DNA of 22,417 nt from the IMG/VR virus record IMGVR_UViG_3300046804_000600, positions 1 to 22,417 of that record. One strand, written 5' to 3'. This DNA is from a virus. Below, one piece after another: positions 1 through 9,029 of this stretch. A program made the translations under genes and the position numbers. The notes beneath the pieces are model-generated. The model worked only from the letters and a program-made list of their open reading frames with translations. It did not search any database and was not told where the DNA came from. The number at the start of each line of letters is the position of its first letter. Position 1 is the stretch's first letter.

Positions 1-1728
1 GCTCAAAAGTATGCTCAAAGAATGAGTGGTACTATTATGAAGCATCAACATGATAATTCAGGCTTTGGCTCAGGATTGAGAGCTAACTTGAAAGTTATGA
101 GAGCAATTCAAGATGACTTGAAAGCTAAAGCCGCTGAGTTGGGAATTGAATATCAAGAGTTAGAAGAAACAGGTGGAAACCAAATCGAAATCAAACCAGC
201 ATCACAAACACAAACTCAAGTTATCCAACAAGGTAACAAGACATTGGGTACAGTTAACAACCCAACTTTGGCAGCAACTATCAAGTCTGCTATTGGTAAG
301 GGTGAAATGCAATTAAACCCAGACGAAGAACAAGGTATGTTCGAAGCTAAAAAGAAGCCAGATGCAAATAAAAACGGCATCCCTGATTATGCAGAAGATG
401 GTAAAGGTAAGAATGATTTGAAGAAAAAGAAAGTAGACGAGTCTATTTCTCTTTCAGAAAGTCCAGAAACATTACAACATATCATTAGCAAGTTCAAGAA
501 CGAAGTTAAACGTTTCATTGCTGGTGAAGAATTAGACAATGATTTGTTTGACGCATTGTTTGACTACTATAGCGATGCAGGCGAATTGCCATACGGTGTA
601 GCTAAGGGTCGTACAGGTGATCCATTCGAATGGATTACACAACGTTTTGAACAAGATGTACATGACCATGTAGTTGACGAAAGCACAGCTAGAGATTTTA
701 CTCAACATGCTTTGGCAGAACCAACAAGTAATTTCACTAAGCCAGGTAGCCCAATGGCAGTACCAAAAGGTACACCGACAAAACTAAATCGTCCAGTTCC
801 GGACGAAACACCATGGAGTGTTGATCCAATCAACGCGGCAACAGACAGAGCATTCAATTTTATTGATAGCTTGAAGAAGAAAACACCATTTACAGAAGGT
901 ACAGATATGAAAGATATCCAATTAGAAAGCTGGGATAAGCAGCTACAAAGTTTATTAAGTGAAGGTTTAACAGTATCTTCAAGTACTGGTCAACAAGGTT
1001 CACCTAATTCAGTTACAGTAAGTGCAACTGAAAACGATGCAGACCAACTAATGCAAGTATTGCGTTCTGCTGGTATCGGTGGTTTTGGTGCAGAACCATC
1101 TACTCCTGAAGTAGGCTACGGTGTAGCTAGTCAGGGTGAAGAAGATTTTGACGGTACAGGTACAGAACCTCAACCAAGTCCAGATGTAGTTGGTGATGAC
1201 GGTGATATGTTGTCTATGCTAAAGAAAATGGCTGGTCTATCCGGTGACGGTGAAGCTGAAGTTGTCGCAGTATCTACTGACGATGAAGGCTCAGATGATT
1301 ACGAAGATGAAGAAGGTAGTGATGATACTACTTTACAACCAGCTGACGGCGAAGAAGAAGAATCAGGTGAAGAATCCGACGAAGATGAAGTCGAAGAAGG
1401 CAATAAATTTACTGGCAATCTAGCAAAAGCTCGTGCTGCTGGTAAAGAACAGGCTGATTTAGACGGCGACGGTGACATGGAAAAAGTTCGTGAAGGTGAA
1501 GATAATTGCAATGAATGCGGTATGTCAGAATCTTCATGCGAATGTGACCATGAAGAACAAGTAGAAGAATCCTTTGCTAACTCATCAGATCCTGCTCAAC
1601 AAGAATTAATGAAGTTAAAGGCTTTGTTAAGCATGGGTAATGACTTAAATAGAGCAAAATCTAGTCAAACAGTAGGTAATCCAGTACGTGCTGAAATCAA
1701 TGACTGGAAAAAGTTAAGCGGAATCTAA
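1..1728 (+). CDS. Acidic phage protein with EF-hand-like and Cys-cluster motifs (5' end outside window)
   Basis: I do not recognise a named family. The frame is open from base 1, and the first ATG (22) has no Shine-Dalgarno sequence, so the gene probably starts upstream of the window. Residue numbers here count from that ATG. Two Asp-rich loops resemble calcium-binding loops: DANKNGIPDYAED at about 114-126, followed by a Lys-rich stretch, and DLDGDGD at about 479-485. Between them lies a very acidic, probably disordered tract (about 390-470). Directly after the second loop is a CxxC-x6-CxC cluster (C496, C499, C506, C508) that could bind zinc. The C-terminus (LMKLKALLSMGNDLN, then NDWKKLSGI) looks folded and helical. 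The place just before a tail block, with a terminator right after it, suggests a late virion-associated or prohead-core-like protein. That role is inference. The reading frame itself is secure. Confidence 0.8.
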   Translation, partial: AQKYAQRMSGTIMKHQHDNSGFGSGLRANLKVMRAIQDDLKAKAAELGIEYQELEETGGNQIEIKPASQTQTQVIQQGNKTLGTVNNPTLAATIKSAIGKGEMQLNPDEEQGMFEAKKKPDANKNGIPDYAEDGKGKNDLKKKKVDESISLSESPETLQHIISKFKNEVKRFIAGEELDNDLFDALFDYYSDAGELPYGVAKGRTGDPFEWITQRFEQDVHDHVVDESTARDFTQHALAEPTSNFTKPGSPMAVPKGTPTKLNRPVPDETPWSVDPINAATDRAFNFIDSLKKKTPFTEGTDMKDIQLESWDKQLQSLLSEGLTVSSSTGQQGSPNSVTVSATENDADQLMQVLRSAGIGGFGAEPSTPEVGYGVASQGEEDFDGTGTEPQPSPDVVGDDGDMLSMLKKMAGLSGDGEAEVVAVSTDDEGSDDYEDEEGSDDTTLQPADGEEEESGEESDEDEVEEGNKFTGNLAKARAAGKEQADLDGDGDMEKVREGEDNCNECGMSESSCECDHEEQVEESFANSSDPAQQELMKLKALLSMGNDLNRAKSSQTVGNPVRAEINDWKKLSGI

Positions 1729-1747
1729 AAATAAAAATCCGCATTTT

Positions 1748-1777
1748 AAATAGCTCACTTCGGTGAGCTATTTTTTT
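1748..1777 (+). terminator. Rho-independent terminator with UUCG loop
   Basis: A perfect 11-bp stem (AAATAGCTCAC at 1748-1758 with GTGAGCTATTT at 1763-1773) closes a TTCG tetraloop and runs into seven T (1771-1777). It lies 20 nt after the stop of the acidic protein gene and separates it from the tail-fibre gene. Confidence 0.93.
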
Positions 1778-1799
1778 GGGTGCCCGTATTTTATACAAC

Positions 1800-1807
1800 G
1801 ATAAATA
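1800..1807 (+). promoter_or_regulatory. T4-late-type promoter box GATAAATA
   Basis: GATAAATA lies 20 nt upstream of the fibre gene start, just after a terminator, so the fibre gene needs its own promoter here. The box differs at one base from the T4 late consensus TATAAATA. T4-like spacing would start the RNA near 1813, at the AAGGTGA Shine-Dalgarno (1813-1819), giving a very short leader. Confidence 0.6.
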
Positions 1808-1827
1808 CATAATAAGGTGACTTAGAA

Positions 1828-4800
1828 ATGGCTCAACAAAATATTAACTTTGGTGCTTTCCCCAACGATTCCGATGCAGACTCAATTCGTGCGGCGTTTG
1901 GTAGAGTACAGAATAACTTCACGGAATTGTACGGCGTAACACTATCAACAGGCGTTGTTAGTATTATTGCTGGTGCTGGTGTCTCTGTCAATAGAGCTAC
2001 TGGTAACGTAACAATCTCTGCAAATATCGCAAGTCTTGACGTACAAGCCGGTAACAACATGCAAGTTGGTATCGGTAATTCGTATGGTAGTGAAACTACT
2101 ATTGGTTCAAGCGGTACCAAACTACAGATTGCTTTGAAAGATAGCATTAGTTTAAGTAACGTAACTGCTACAAACTTAACTGGTAGATTGACTGCTGCGG
2201 CGTCAAGCCAACCAAACATTACGAGTATCGGATCATTGGTTAGTTTAACTAGTTTAGGCAATATCACAGGCCCATTCTTTAACGGGAACGTTGTAGCTAC
2301 AACTATATCATCAGTAACATATTCAAGCCCTGGATCAAATACTCAGATTCTTTTTAACAACCAAGGTAACATTGGATCTAGCCCTAACTTAGTATTCACA
2401 GGTACCCAGTTAAACATGACTGGTGCTTTCAACGCAACCGGTAATATTTCTACTGGTGCAAACGTTAACTCGGGTAACGCACGTTTGGGTAATCGTGTTG
2501 ATGCAAACTTCTACTACGGTAACTTCATGGGACCTGCGCTAACAGCGACACAAGTTACAAGTTCAAATCAACCTAACATTACTAGCGTTGGTACATTGAC
2601 ATCTCTACAAGTTGCTGGTACTATCGAAGTTCAGCAAATGACAGTTTTACAAGAGTTCGTTGCTGGTAACATTTCAGGAAACTTGGTAGCTGGTAACATT
2701 GCACCTCCAGGTGACGATACTCAGATTCTTTTCAACGACGGTGGTGTAGCTTGTGCGTTGCCTGGATTTACATTCAGTAAAGCAAGCAATATTCTTTCTA
2801 TCTCAGGTAACGTTCAAGGTGCAAACTTAGTTTCACAGGGTGTTCTTGCTGTAACTGGTAACGCAAATACCGGTAACTTGGGTACACTAAACGTTATCGC
2901 AACTGGTAATATTGATGCAGGTAACATTATAACACCTGGACTATTAAACGTTCAAGGTAACGCTAACTTAGGTAACATCGGCACTAGTGGTGTATTGTAT
3001 GTAGGCGGTAACGCAAACACAGGTAACTTAGGTACAACAAACATTATTGCGTCAGGTGACGTGCAGGGTTCCAATTTAATTGCAACAGGTAATTTACAAG
3101 GTGCAAACTTAATTACTCCTGGATTCTTGTCGGTAACAGGTAATGCTAACGTAGGTAATATTGGTACAGGTAATTTAATTACTTCTGGTTCTGCAAACAT
3201 CAGTGGCATCTTAACTGTATTGGCAAATGCTAACATAGGTAACATCGGAACTTCTTCTATCATCGCCAGTGGTAACGCAAACATTTCAGGCGCAGCGAAC
3301 ATTACTGGTAACGCTAACATCGGTAACGTCGGTACACGAAATATCGTAGCGACTGGTAGTGCTAACATTTCAGGTAGTGCTAACATCACTGGTAATGCAA
3401 ACATTGGTAATATTGGTACAGCATCTATCGTTGCAAGTGGTAATGCAAGTATCTCAGGTAGTGCTAACATTACTGGTAATGCAAACATTGGTAATATTGG
3501 AACTGCATCTATTGTTGCTAGCGGTAACGCAAGTATCTCGGGCAGCGCAAACATTACTGGTAATGCAAACATTGGTAACATCGGTACCTCTACTATTGTT
3601 GCAAGTGGCAACATCACAGGTTCTAACCTAGTTGCAACCGGTAATTTGGTCGGTGCAAACTTAGCAACACAGGGTAGATTGTCAGTTACAGGCAATGCAA
3701 ACACAGGTAACTTAGGGACACAACACATCACTGCTAGTGGTGATGTTTCTGCTAGCGGTGGTATGACTGTTCTAGGAAATGCTAACGTAGGTAACGTTGG
3801 CACGTTGAATATGTTTGCTTCAGGTAACGCAAGCATCTCCGGTAATATGTCTGTTGGAAGTACATCAGTTACTGGAATAATGACAGTTTCAGGTAATGCT
3901 AACGTAGGTAACGTTGGTACTACTCACTTTGAAGCCGCAGGTAACGCAAACATCGCAGGAAAAATTGTAGTTACTGGTAATGCAAACACAGGTAACTTGG
4001 GTACACATCACGTTACCGCAACGGGTAACGTAACCGCTAGTGGTGGAATGAGTGTTACTGGTAACGCAAACACAGGTAACTTAGGTACTACGCATTTGAC
4101 GGCAGCAGGAGATGCGACTATTTCTGGTCTTATCAGTGTCACGGGTAATGGTAATCTCGGTAACTTGGGAACACATCATGTTATCGCTACAGGTAATATC
4201 GAAGGTACAAACTTAATTGCGACTGGTAATTTAGTTGGTGCTAATTTATCTACTGCAGGTGTATTGGCTGTAAGTGGTAATGGTAATATAGGTAACTTAG
4301 GTACACAACACGTTGTTGCTACTGGCGGCGGCACGTTCGGTGGAACACTAGGTGTTACTGGTAACGCAAATACCGGTAACTTGGGTACACTACACGTTGT
4401 CGCTACAGGTAACATTACTAGTGGTAATATCAGTACAGGTGGTGTATTGAACGTTACTGGTAATGCCAACATCGGTAACGTCGGTGTTAAACATGTCGTT
4501 GCATCTGGTGATGTAACTGCTAGTGGAACAATGAGTGTTACTGGTAATGCAAACACAGGTAACATCGGGACACGACACTTAGAAGCAACAGGTAATGCTA
4601 ACATTGCGGGTGTCATGGTTGTTTCAGGTAATGCTAACGTAGGTAACGTTGGTACTATGCACATGGTAGCAGCCGGTAATGCTAATATTGCAGGTGTACT
4701 AGGTGTTACTGGTAACGCAAACATGGGCAACTTGGGTACTACCCATATGGTTGCAACAGGCAACGCAAACATTGGTGGAATATTGAGTGTTACTGGTAAC

Positions 4801-5391
4801 GTAACGGCAGCTAATATTACTGCGAATCACTTTGGTAATGGTTCTGCGTTGACTAGTATCACTGGTGCAAACGTCACCGGTGCAGTAAGTTTTGCCACAA
4901 CAGCAAATAGTGTTTCAGGCGCTAATGTAGTTGGAACAGTATCAGCCGCAACTAATGCAGGCACTGTAACAGCAACATCACAACCAAACATTACAAGTCT
5001 TGGTACATTAACTGCATTGGATGTTAATGGTAACGTAACGCACAGTGGTGTTAAAACTACAGTTAGTGGTTATTTGCTAAGAAGTGTTGCAGGTGGTATT
5101 GCGGCTGCAGGTTCAAATCAAGGTACTGCAACTGCATTGTCAAAAGATATTAACCCTGTAACATCATCTACTGTTAACTCAGCAGACGGTGTTTCGTTAC
5201 CAGCGTTTGGTGGTATGCAAATGATTGTTTTAAATCTTTCTGCAGCCAACATTAAAGTATATCCATCGACTGGTGGACAAATCGATAGTTTAGGTACTAA
5301 CGTTCCGTATGTGTTAGGACCAGATGCAAGATTGATGTTTGTGTCTATCTCTGCAACACAATGGTATTCAATGTCAGGCGTTTACGCATAA
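1828..5391 (+). CDS. Long repeat-rich tail fibre-like virion protein
   Basis: This 1187-residue protein is probably a fibrous tail or baseplate-attached protein that contacts the host surface. The N-terminal 36 residues (motif NFGAFPND, then RAAFGRVQNNF) resemble the start of the fibre-like protein at 8207 and may be an attachment module. Next come two modules containing QPNITS and TQILFN. Residues about 344-971 hold 21 copies of GNxNxGNxGT spaced about 28-45 residues apart, suggesting a beta-solenoid or triple-stranded fibre shaft. A third QPNITS module precedes a C-terminal domain of about 140 residues (GTATALSKDIN, then VYPSTGG and ATQWYSM) that resembles C-terminal domains of other phage and prophage tail proteins. 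The start has AAGGTGA 8 nt upstream, and the next gene follows after 9 nt with AAGGAG. There is no signal peptide. The fibre role is inferred from repeats and context. The reading frame is certain. Confidence 0.9.
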   Translation: MAQQNINFGAFPNDSDADSIRAAFGRVQNNFTELYGVTLSTGVVSIIAGAGVSVNRATGNVTISANIASLDVQAGNNMQVGIGNSYGSETTIGSSGTKLQIALKDSISLSNVTATNLTGRLTAAASSQPNITSIGSLVSLTSLGNITGPFFNGNVVATTISSVTYSSPGSNTQILFNNQGNIGSSPNLVFTGTQLNMTGAFNATGNISTGANVNSGNARLGNRVDANFYYGNFMGPALTATQVTSSNQPNITSVGTLTSLQVAGTIEVQQMTVLQEFVAGNISGNLVAGNIAPPGDDTQILFNDGGVACALPGFTFSKASNILSISGNVQGANLVSQGVLAVTGNANTGNLGTLNVIATGNIDAGNIITPGLLNVQGNANLGNIGTSGVLYVGGNANTGNLGTTNIIASGDVQGSNLIATGNLQGANLITPGFLSVTGNANVGNIGTGNLITSGSANISGILTVLANANIGNIGTSSIIASGNANISGAANITGNANIGNVGTRNIVATGSANISGSANITGNANIGNIGTASIVASGNASISGSANITGNANIGNIGTASIVASGNASISGSANITGNANIGNIGTSTIVASGNITGSNLVATGNLVGANLATQGRLSVTGNANTGNLGTQHITASGDVSASGGMTVLGNANVGNVGTLNMFASGNASISGNMSVGSTSVTGIMTVSGNANVGNVGTTHFEAAGNANIAGKIVVTGNANTGNLGTHHVTATGNVTASGGMSVTGNANTGNLGTTHLTAAGDATISGLISVTGNGNLGNLGTHHVIATGNIEGTNLIATGNLVGANLSTAGVLAVSGNGNIGNLGTQHVVATGGGTFGGTLGVTGNANTGNLGTLHVVATGNITSGNISTGGVLNVTGNANIGNVGVKHVVASGDVTASGTMSVTGNANTGNIGTRHLEATGNANIAGVMVVSGNANVGNVGTMHMVAAGNANIAGVLGVTGNANMGNLGTTHMVATGNANIGGILSVTGNVTAANITANHFGNGSALTSITGANVTGAVSFATTANSVSGANVVGTVSAATNAGTVTATSQPNITSLGTLTALDVNGNVTHSGVKTTVSGYLLRSVAGGIAAAGSNQGTATALSKDINPVTSSTVNSADGVSLPAFGGMQMIVLNLSAANIKVYPSTGGQIDSLGTNVPYVLGPDARLMFVSISATQWYSMSGVYA
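2857..4740 (+). repeat. Array of 21 GNxNxGNxGT-coding repeats
   Basis: The coding repeat ggtaacgcaaa (and variants) for GNANxGNxGT occurs 21 times with an average spacing of about 93 bp, but the spacing varies. Synonymous codons differ freely among copies (ggtaac/ggtaat, gcaaac/gctaac), so the conserved unit is the protein motif and not the DNA. Confidence 0.85.
3355..3606 (+). repeat. Three tandem 84-bp units inside the fibre gene
   Basis: Three successive 84-bp units (3355-3438, 3439-3522, 3523-3606) code nearly the same 28 residues (NISGSANIT, GNANIGNIGT, then xxIVAS). Most differences between them are at third codon positions. This is the most regular part of the repeat array and probably the most recent duplication. 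Confidence 0.85.
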
Positions 5392-5400
5392 GGAGTATAA

Positions 5401-6021
5401 ATGATTACGCTACAATTATTACAGGCACTTTGCCCTAAAACAAAATCTTCAGTATTAGAACAGTATGTAGAGCCTCTACATGATGTAGCCCAGTACTACG
5501 AAATGTATGAGCATCCAAAAAGACTTGCTGCATTTCTAGCACAGACTGCACACGAGTCAGGTGGCTTTAATTTTGTTAAAGAAAACTTGAACTACAGTGC
5601 TAAAGGTTTGATGGGTACTTTTAAGAAGTATTTCCCTGATGAGGCAACAGCTAAAGCATATGAGCGTCAGCCAGAGAAGATTGCTAATCGTGTTTATGCT
5701 AGTCGCATGGGTAACGGCGATGAAGCATCAGGAGATGGTTATCGTTTCTGTGGTCGTGGTCTAATTCAATTGACTGGTCGTAATAACTATACTAAGTTTG
5801 CAGAAGACTTAGGTATCTCAATTGAAGAAACAGTCGCATATATGGAGACCCCACAAGGTGCAGTTAGTTCTGCAGGTTGGTTCTGGGATAACAACAACTT
5901 GAATCAATATTGTGATAAGGATGATTTTGTAATGCTAACAAAACGTATCAATGGCGGCACAATTGGTTTAGAAGATAGAAAACATCACTACGAATTAGCA
6001 TTGAGAATCATTCAAGGATAA
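5401..6021 (+). CDS. GH19 chitinase/lysozyme-type endolysin
   Basis: A 206-residue glycoside hydrolase family 19 protein. In phages this family cleaves peptidoglycan glycan strands. The core shows FLAQTAHESGGF, where E52 is the expected catalytic acid, then ENLNYSAKGL with E61 as the second catalytic glutamate. GRGLIQLTGRNNY (118-130) and the AGWFWDNN region (158-165) are also typical of bacterial and phage GH19 enzymes. The whole protein is the catalytic domain. There is no signal peptide, membrane anchor or visible wall-binding domain, so export would need a holin or delivery by the virion. The start has a strong AAGGAG that overlaps the stop of the fibre gene. Its place between two tail genes fits either late lysis or a virion-associated enzyme for entry. 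The family call is strong. The choice between these roles is open. Confidence 0.92.
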   Translation: MITLQLLQALCPKTKSSVLEQYVEPLHDVAQYYEMYEHPKRLAAFLAQTAHESGGFNFVKENLNYSAKGLMGTFKKYFPDEATAKAYERQPEKIANRVYASRMGNGDEASGDGYRFCGRGLIQLTGRNNYTKFAEDLGISIEETVAYMETPQGAVSSAGWFWDNNNLNQYCDKDDFVMLTKRINGGTIGLEDRKHHYELALRIIQG

Positions 6022-6023
6022 TT

Positions 6024-8186
6024 ATGGCTCAACCAGAATGGGGCACGAATGCAGGTAACTTAGGTACTTATCCTGCAAACTCTAACTTAGCTATACAGTT
6101 AGTAGGATCACCTAAGTTCCCGAGTACACAACTCACTTTTTCATTGCAGAGTGGGTCTTTGCCTGCCAGTTCGTTGAATGCACTAACATTATCTACAACT
6201 GGTTTGATTTCAGGTATTCCAGACGCAGTTCAAGTTGAAACTGAATATAGATTCACTGTTAGAATAACAGATGACTTAGGTGAATTTAGAGACAGAACTT
6301 TTTCAATTAGTATTGCGGGAATTTCAACACCTCACTTTGTAACCCCTAAAGGTGAGATACTTAACGTTTTAGATAGCAGATGGGTATCATTTCAATTGCT
6401 TTATACTAATCCATTGAATGACGATATTTTCATAACTAATTCTACTGGAACACTACCACCTGGTTTGCAAGTATCTGCCACTGGTGTGATTCATGGCTAT
6501 CCAAAGATTCCGAATAATGACGGTATTCCGGTCAACAAGACATATACATTTACACTAGCAATTAACAGTTCACTGGGTGTGAACTTTCAAACATATTCTA
6601 TTACAGTAAGAAATCATAATTTAACTCATCCAAAAAATACTAGATTGCCTGTAATTCTAAATAATCGCCCTTTAAGTTTACCGATTAACCCCGCTGATCC
6701 TTTCTACGAATATTATGTACTTGATGGTAAGAACACTATTTTAGTAGATAGCGGTTCATATATGAGTTACAAGGTTATAGGCAAAGACTTTGATGATACT
6801 GATTTTGTATATGAGTATAACAATTTACCATTAGGGCTAGTAGGTGATACTAGGTCAGGATGGATTACTGGTATTCCAACGTTACAGTTTCAGGGTATTA
6901 GTAAATTTGAATTTAATGTAAGAGTAGCAAAGGCTTCAAAACCAGCTATAGTAGGTGAGTTTGTTCAGTACAAGCTAATCGTAAAGAAAGATATAGCACA
7001 AGACATTGTTTGGGTTACGGATGGTAATCTGGGTACAATTTTAAATGGTAGTATTAGTGACTTGAATATCCAAGCAACTTCTGCATTAGCTTTGAAGTAT
7101 AGATTAACTAGCGGAAGTTTACCTCCTAATTTAGAACTACTAGATAATGGGTTAATTGTAGGTCGTGCAGCATTCCAACCAACTGAAGAAATTTTAACAG
7201 TTGGTACAAAAACTAAATTTGAGTTTGAAGTCGAGGCATTTAATACTGAGTATGCGTTATTAGCATCTAAGAAAATGTTTACGATAATAATCGAACAATA
7301 CTTTGATAAGCCTATCGAGAATGTATATATCAAAGCAGTACCGAGTATCCCTCAAAGAAAGTTAATTTATGATTTTCTAAACAACGATACAGTGTTCCCA
7401 GAAGAATTATTGTATCGTGCAAGAGATCCTTATTTTGGTAAATCATCAACTGTTTCCTTCATACATATATATGGTCAAGAAGCATCAAGTTTAGAAACAT
7501 ATTTGTCAGGAATGTCAAAAAATCATTTCGACATTCAATTAGTTTTAGGGGCTGTAAAGACTGCTAAGGCAAAAGATAAGTTAGGTAATACTTTATATGA
7601 AGTAGTGTACTGTGAAATTATCGATGAGAATAGCACCATTGCAAAAGTAGATAAAGATTTATATTGGCCCAGAGAAATTTCTAGAAACTTTGGTCCTTAT
7701 GATACTGGTGCAAGTGAAATATTTACTAGCGATAGTTTTAACAACAAGTTTCATACTAGTTTAACTCCTGGCTCAATTAGAATGCTACACCCTGCAAGTC
7801 TGCATAACATGAGAGTTAGAATGGCAGAAGAATTAGGACAAACATTAGATAATAATGTTCTTCCAAAATGGATGACAAGTCAGCAAGATGACGGCACTAT
7901 TATTGGGTATAAGCCAGCTTGGGTAGTTTGCTATGCTAATCCAGGACAAGGGGAAACTATTAAGCAAAACATGATTGATAATTTCGGTCTTAACTTAAAT
8001 GATATTGATTTCACGGTAGATAGATACTTCATTGACAAGAGTGCTACGTTTAACTGGAACCCTTATCTAAATATACCTGCGTGGACAGAGTTGCCAAGTG
8101 CATACCCTACACCTAACCCATTAGATACTAATGACTTGGTGGTAGTTTTCCCTGAGAAATCGATACTACCCAAGAACACACAATAA
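6024..8186 (+). CDS. Tail/virion protein with four putative-Ig (He_PIG-like) modules
   Basis: A 720-residue structural protein. The N-terminal 430 residues contain four repeats of the pattern LPxxL, then TGxIxGxP, typical of He_PIG/cadherin-like beta-sandwich domains. They lie at about 43-66 (TGLISGIP), 142-160 (GTLPPGL, TGVIHGYP), 267-285 (LPLGL, WITGIP) and 362-380 (SGSLPPN, NGLIVG). The leading W-x-T...GNLGT element occurs at 6-15 and again at 330-338. Such domains in phage tails often bind carbohydrates or act as spacers. Residues about 430-720 form a different domain, rich in aromatic and charged residues, that I cannot assign. It starts 2 nt after the endolysin stop with AAGGA upstream. 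A tail fibre or baseplate role is inferred from domains and neighbours. Confidence 0.88.
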   Translation: MAQPEWGTNAGNLGTYPANSNLAIQLVGSPKFPSTQLTFSLQSGSLPASSLNALTLSTTGLISGIPDAVQVETEYRFTVRITDDLGEFRDRTFSISIAGISTPHFVTPKGEILNVLDSRWVSFQLLYTNPLNDDIFITNSTGTLPPGLQVSATGVIHGYPKIPNNDGIPVNKTYTFTLAINSSLGVNFQTYSITVRNHNLTHPKNTRLPVILNNRPLSLPINPADPFYEYYVLDGKNTILVDSGSYMSYKVIGKDFDDTDFVYEYNNLPLGLVGDTRSGWITGIPTLQFQGISKFEFNVRVAKASKPAIVGEFVQYKLIVKKDIAQDIVWVTDGNLGTILNGSISDLNIQATSALALKYRLTSGSLPPNLELLDNGLIVGRAAFQPTEEILTVGTKTKFEFEVEAFNTEYALLASKKMFTIIIEQYFDKPIENVYIKAVPSIPQRKLIYDFLNNDTVFPEELLYRARDPYFGKSSTVSFIHIYGQEASSLETYLSGMSKNHFDIQLVLGAVKTAKAKDKLGNTLYEVVYCEIIDENSTIAKVDKDLYWPREISRNFGPYDTGASEIFTSDSFNNKFHTSLTPGSIRMLHPASLHNMRVRMAEELGQTLDNNVLPKWMTSQQDDGTIIGYKPAWVVCYANPGQGETIKQNMIDNFGLNLNDIDFTVDRYFIDKSATFNWNPYLNIPAWTELPSAYPTPNPLDTNDLVVVFPEKSILPKNTQ

Positions 8187-8189
8187 ATA
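8183..8189 (+). promoter_or_regulatory. Weak late-promoter-like box ATAAATA
   Basis: ATAAATA overlaps the stop codon of the preceding gene, 17 nt before the ATG at 8207. It lacks the G or T at the first position of the full box, so it may be chance in AT-rich DNA. Confidence 0.25.
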
Positions 8190-8206
8190 AATGACGGAAT
8201 ATAATT

Positions 8207-9019
8207 ATGAGCGATATTAACACAAACGGCATGAACATCAATTACCCAGTACCAGGGGTAAACAACTCAACACAGGGTTTTAGAGATAACTTCTCAAGTA
8301 TTAAAACAAACTTAGATGTTGCTAAAACCGAATTAAATGACTTACAAGGCAAAGTCTTAGTTAAGAGTGCGTTAAACAACACTACACTTAATAATGATAT
8401 GGCTGGTGGTATCATTAGCAACGTTGAAACTAAAATGTTCCGTAGTAGCACATATGATTTGGGTGCTTCACTTACGGGTATCGTTGTAGTCGATGTGCAA
8501 AAAGGTGATGTTCAATATGGTGTAGTTACGGGCGATGTATCAATTTACTTCGACAACTGGCCTGCTACTACAGGTAATAAAATTATCCAATCTAAAATTC
8601 AACTAAGATTAACAGTTACTAACCCAAATGCAGTAATTACTTTCCCACCATCAACACACGACACTAATACAGGTAGTTTGGTGAGCGGACCTACTGCGAG
8701 TGTTCAACGTTTAGAGAACTATGGTTCACAGTACTTAACACCGGGCGTATTTAGTAATCAAGTTGGTATCCCTGTGGGAGTATCATTGGTAGTTTATAAT
8801 GTTGCTACTATGGATTGTGGGACAACACTTGAAATTACCCCAGTAAATAGAAACCAAAAAGCAAGTGCTTTTGAATTGCGTACACCAACGTCAATTGGTT
8901 TACCAGGAGATGGTCCTGGAACTGTGTGTTCTGATGGACAATACATGTATCTATGTGTGGGTAACTATGATGGAGAATCTCCTATCTGGGGAAAAGTTCC
9001 CCTCTACGTAATCAGCTAA
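8207..9019 (+). CDS. Short tail fibre-like virion protein
   Basis: A 270-residue protein that I place among tail or fibre proteins. The N-terminus (INYPVPGVNN, then GFRDNFSSIKTNL) matches the pattern of the N-terminus of the long fibre protein at 1828 (IN[FY]...R..F....N). It is followed by a helical stretch (LDVAKTELNDLQGKV), then a beta-rich middle. The C-terminus has TPTSIGLPGDGPG, then YLCVGNYDGESPIWGKVPL, which looks like a small C-terminal head domain of the kind seen on several phage tail proteins. It probably assembles on the same baseplate or tail site as the long fibre. The upstream signal is weak (ACGGAA about 9 nt before the ATG). The structural role is inference. The gene itself is secure. 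Confidence 0.85.
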   Translation: MSDINTNGMNINYPVPGVNNSTQGFRDNFSSIKTNLDVAKTELNDLQGKVLVKSALNNTTLNNDMAGGIISNVETKMFRSSTYDLGASLTGIVVVDVQKGDVQYGVVTGDVSIYFDNWPATTGNKIIQSKIQLRLTVTNPNAVITFPPSTHDTNTGSLVSGPTASVQRLENYGSQYLTPGVFSNQVGIPVGVSLVVYNVATMDCGTTLEITPVNRNQKASAFELRTPTSIGLPGDGPGTVCSDGQYMYLCVGNYDGESPIWGKVPLYVIS

Positions 9020-9025
9020 TAAATA
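9019..9025 (+). promoter_or_regulatory. Weak late-promoter-like box ATAAATA
   Basis: ATAAATA ends 4 nt before the ATG at 9030. With T4-like spacing the RNA would begin at about the start codon, leaving no leader. The incomplete box makes this uncertain. Confidence 0.25.
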
Positions 9026-9029
9026 GTTG

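Noticed and set aside
1786-1808. Imperfect inverted repeat GTATTT / AAATAC around the late box at 1800
   Set aside because: Only 6 clean pairs, all but two of them A-T, and the Shine-Dalgarno lies outside it. Likely chance in AT-rich DNA.
3355-3606. Regularly spaced repeats as a possible CRISPR array
   Set aside because: The repeats are in frame inside a long gene, vary at third codon positions and have no unique spacers.
2952-3836. Long antisense open frame (294 codons) on the minus strand opposite the fibre repeats, and a similar one at 4176-4772
   Set aside because: They arise because the repeated plus-strand codons (GGT, AAC, GCA, ACT) read as stop-free ALP/TLP-type codons on the other strand. 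The translated product is a low-complexity mirror of the repeat, with no ribosome-binding site or independent context.
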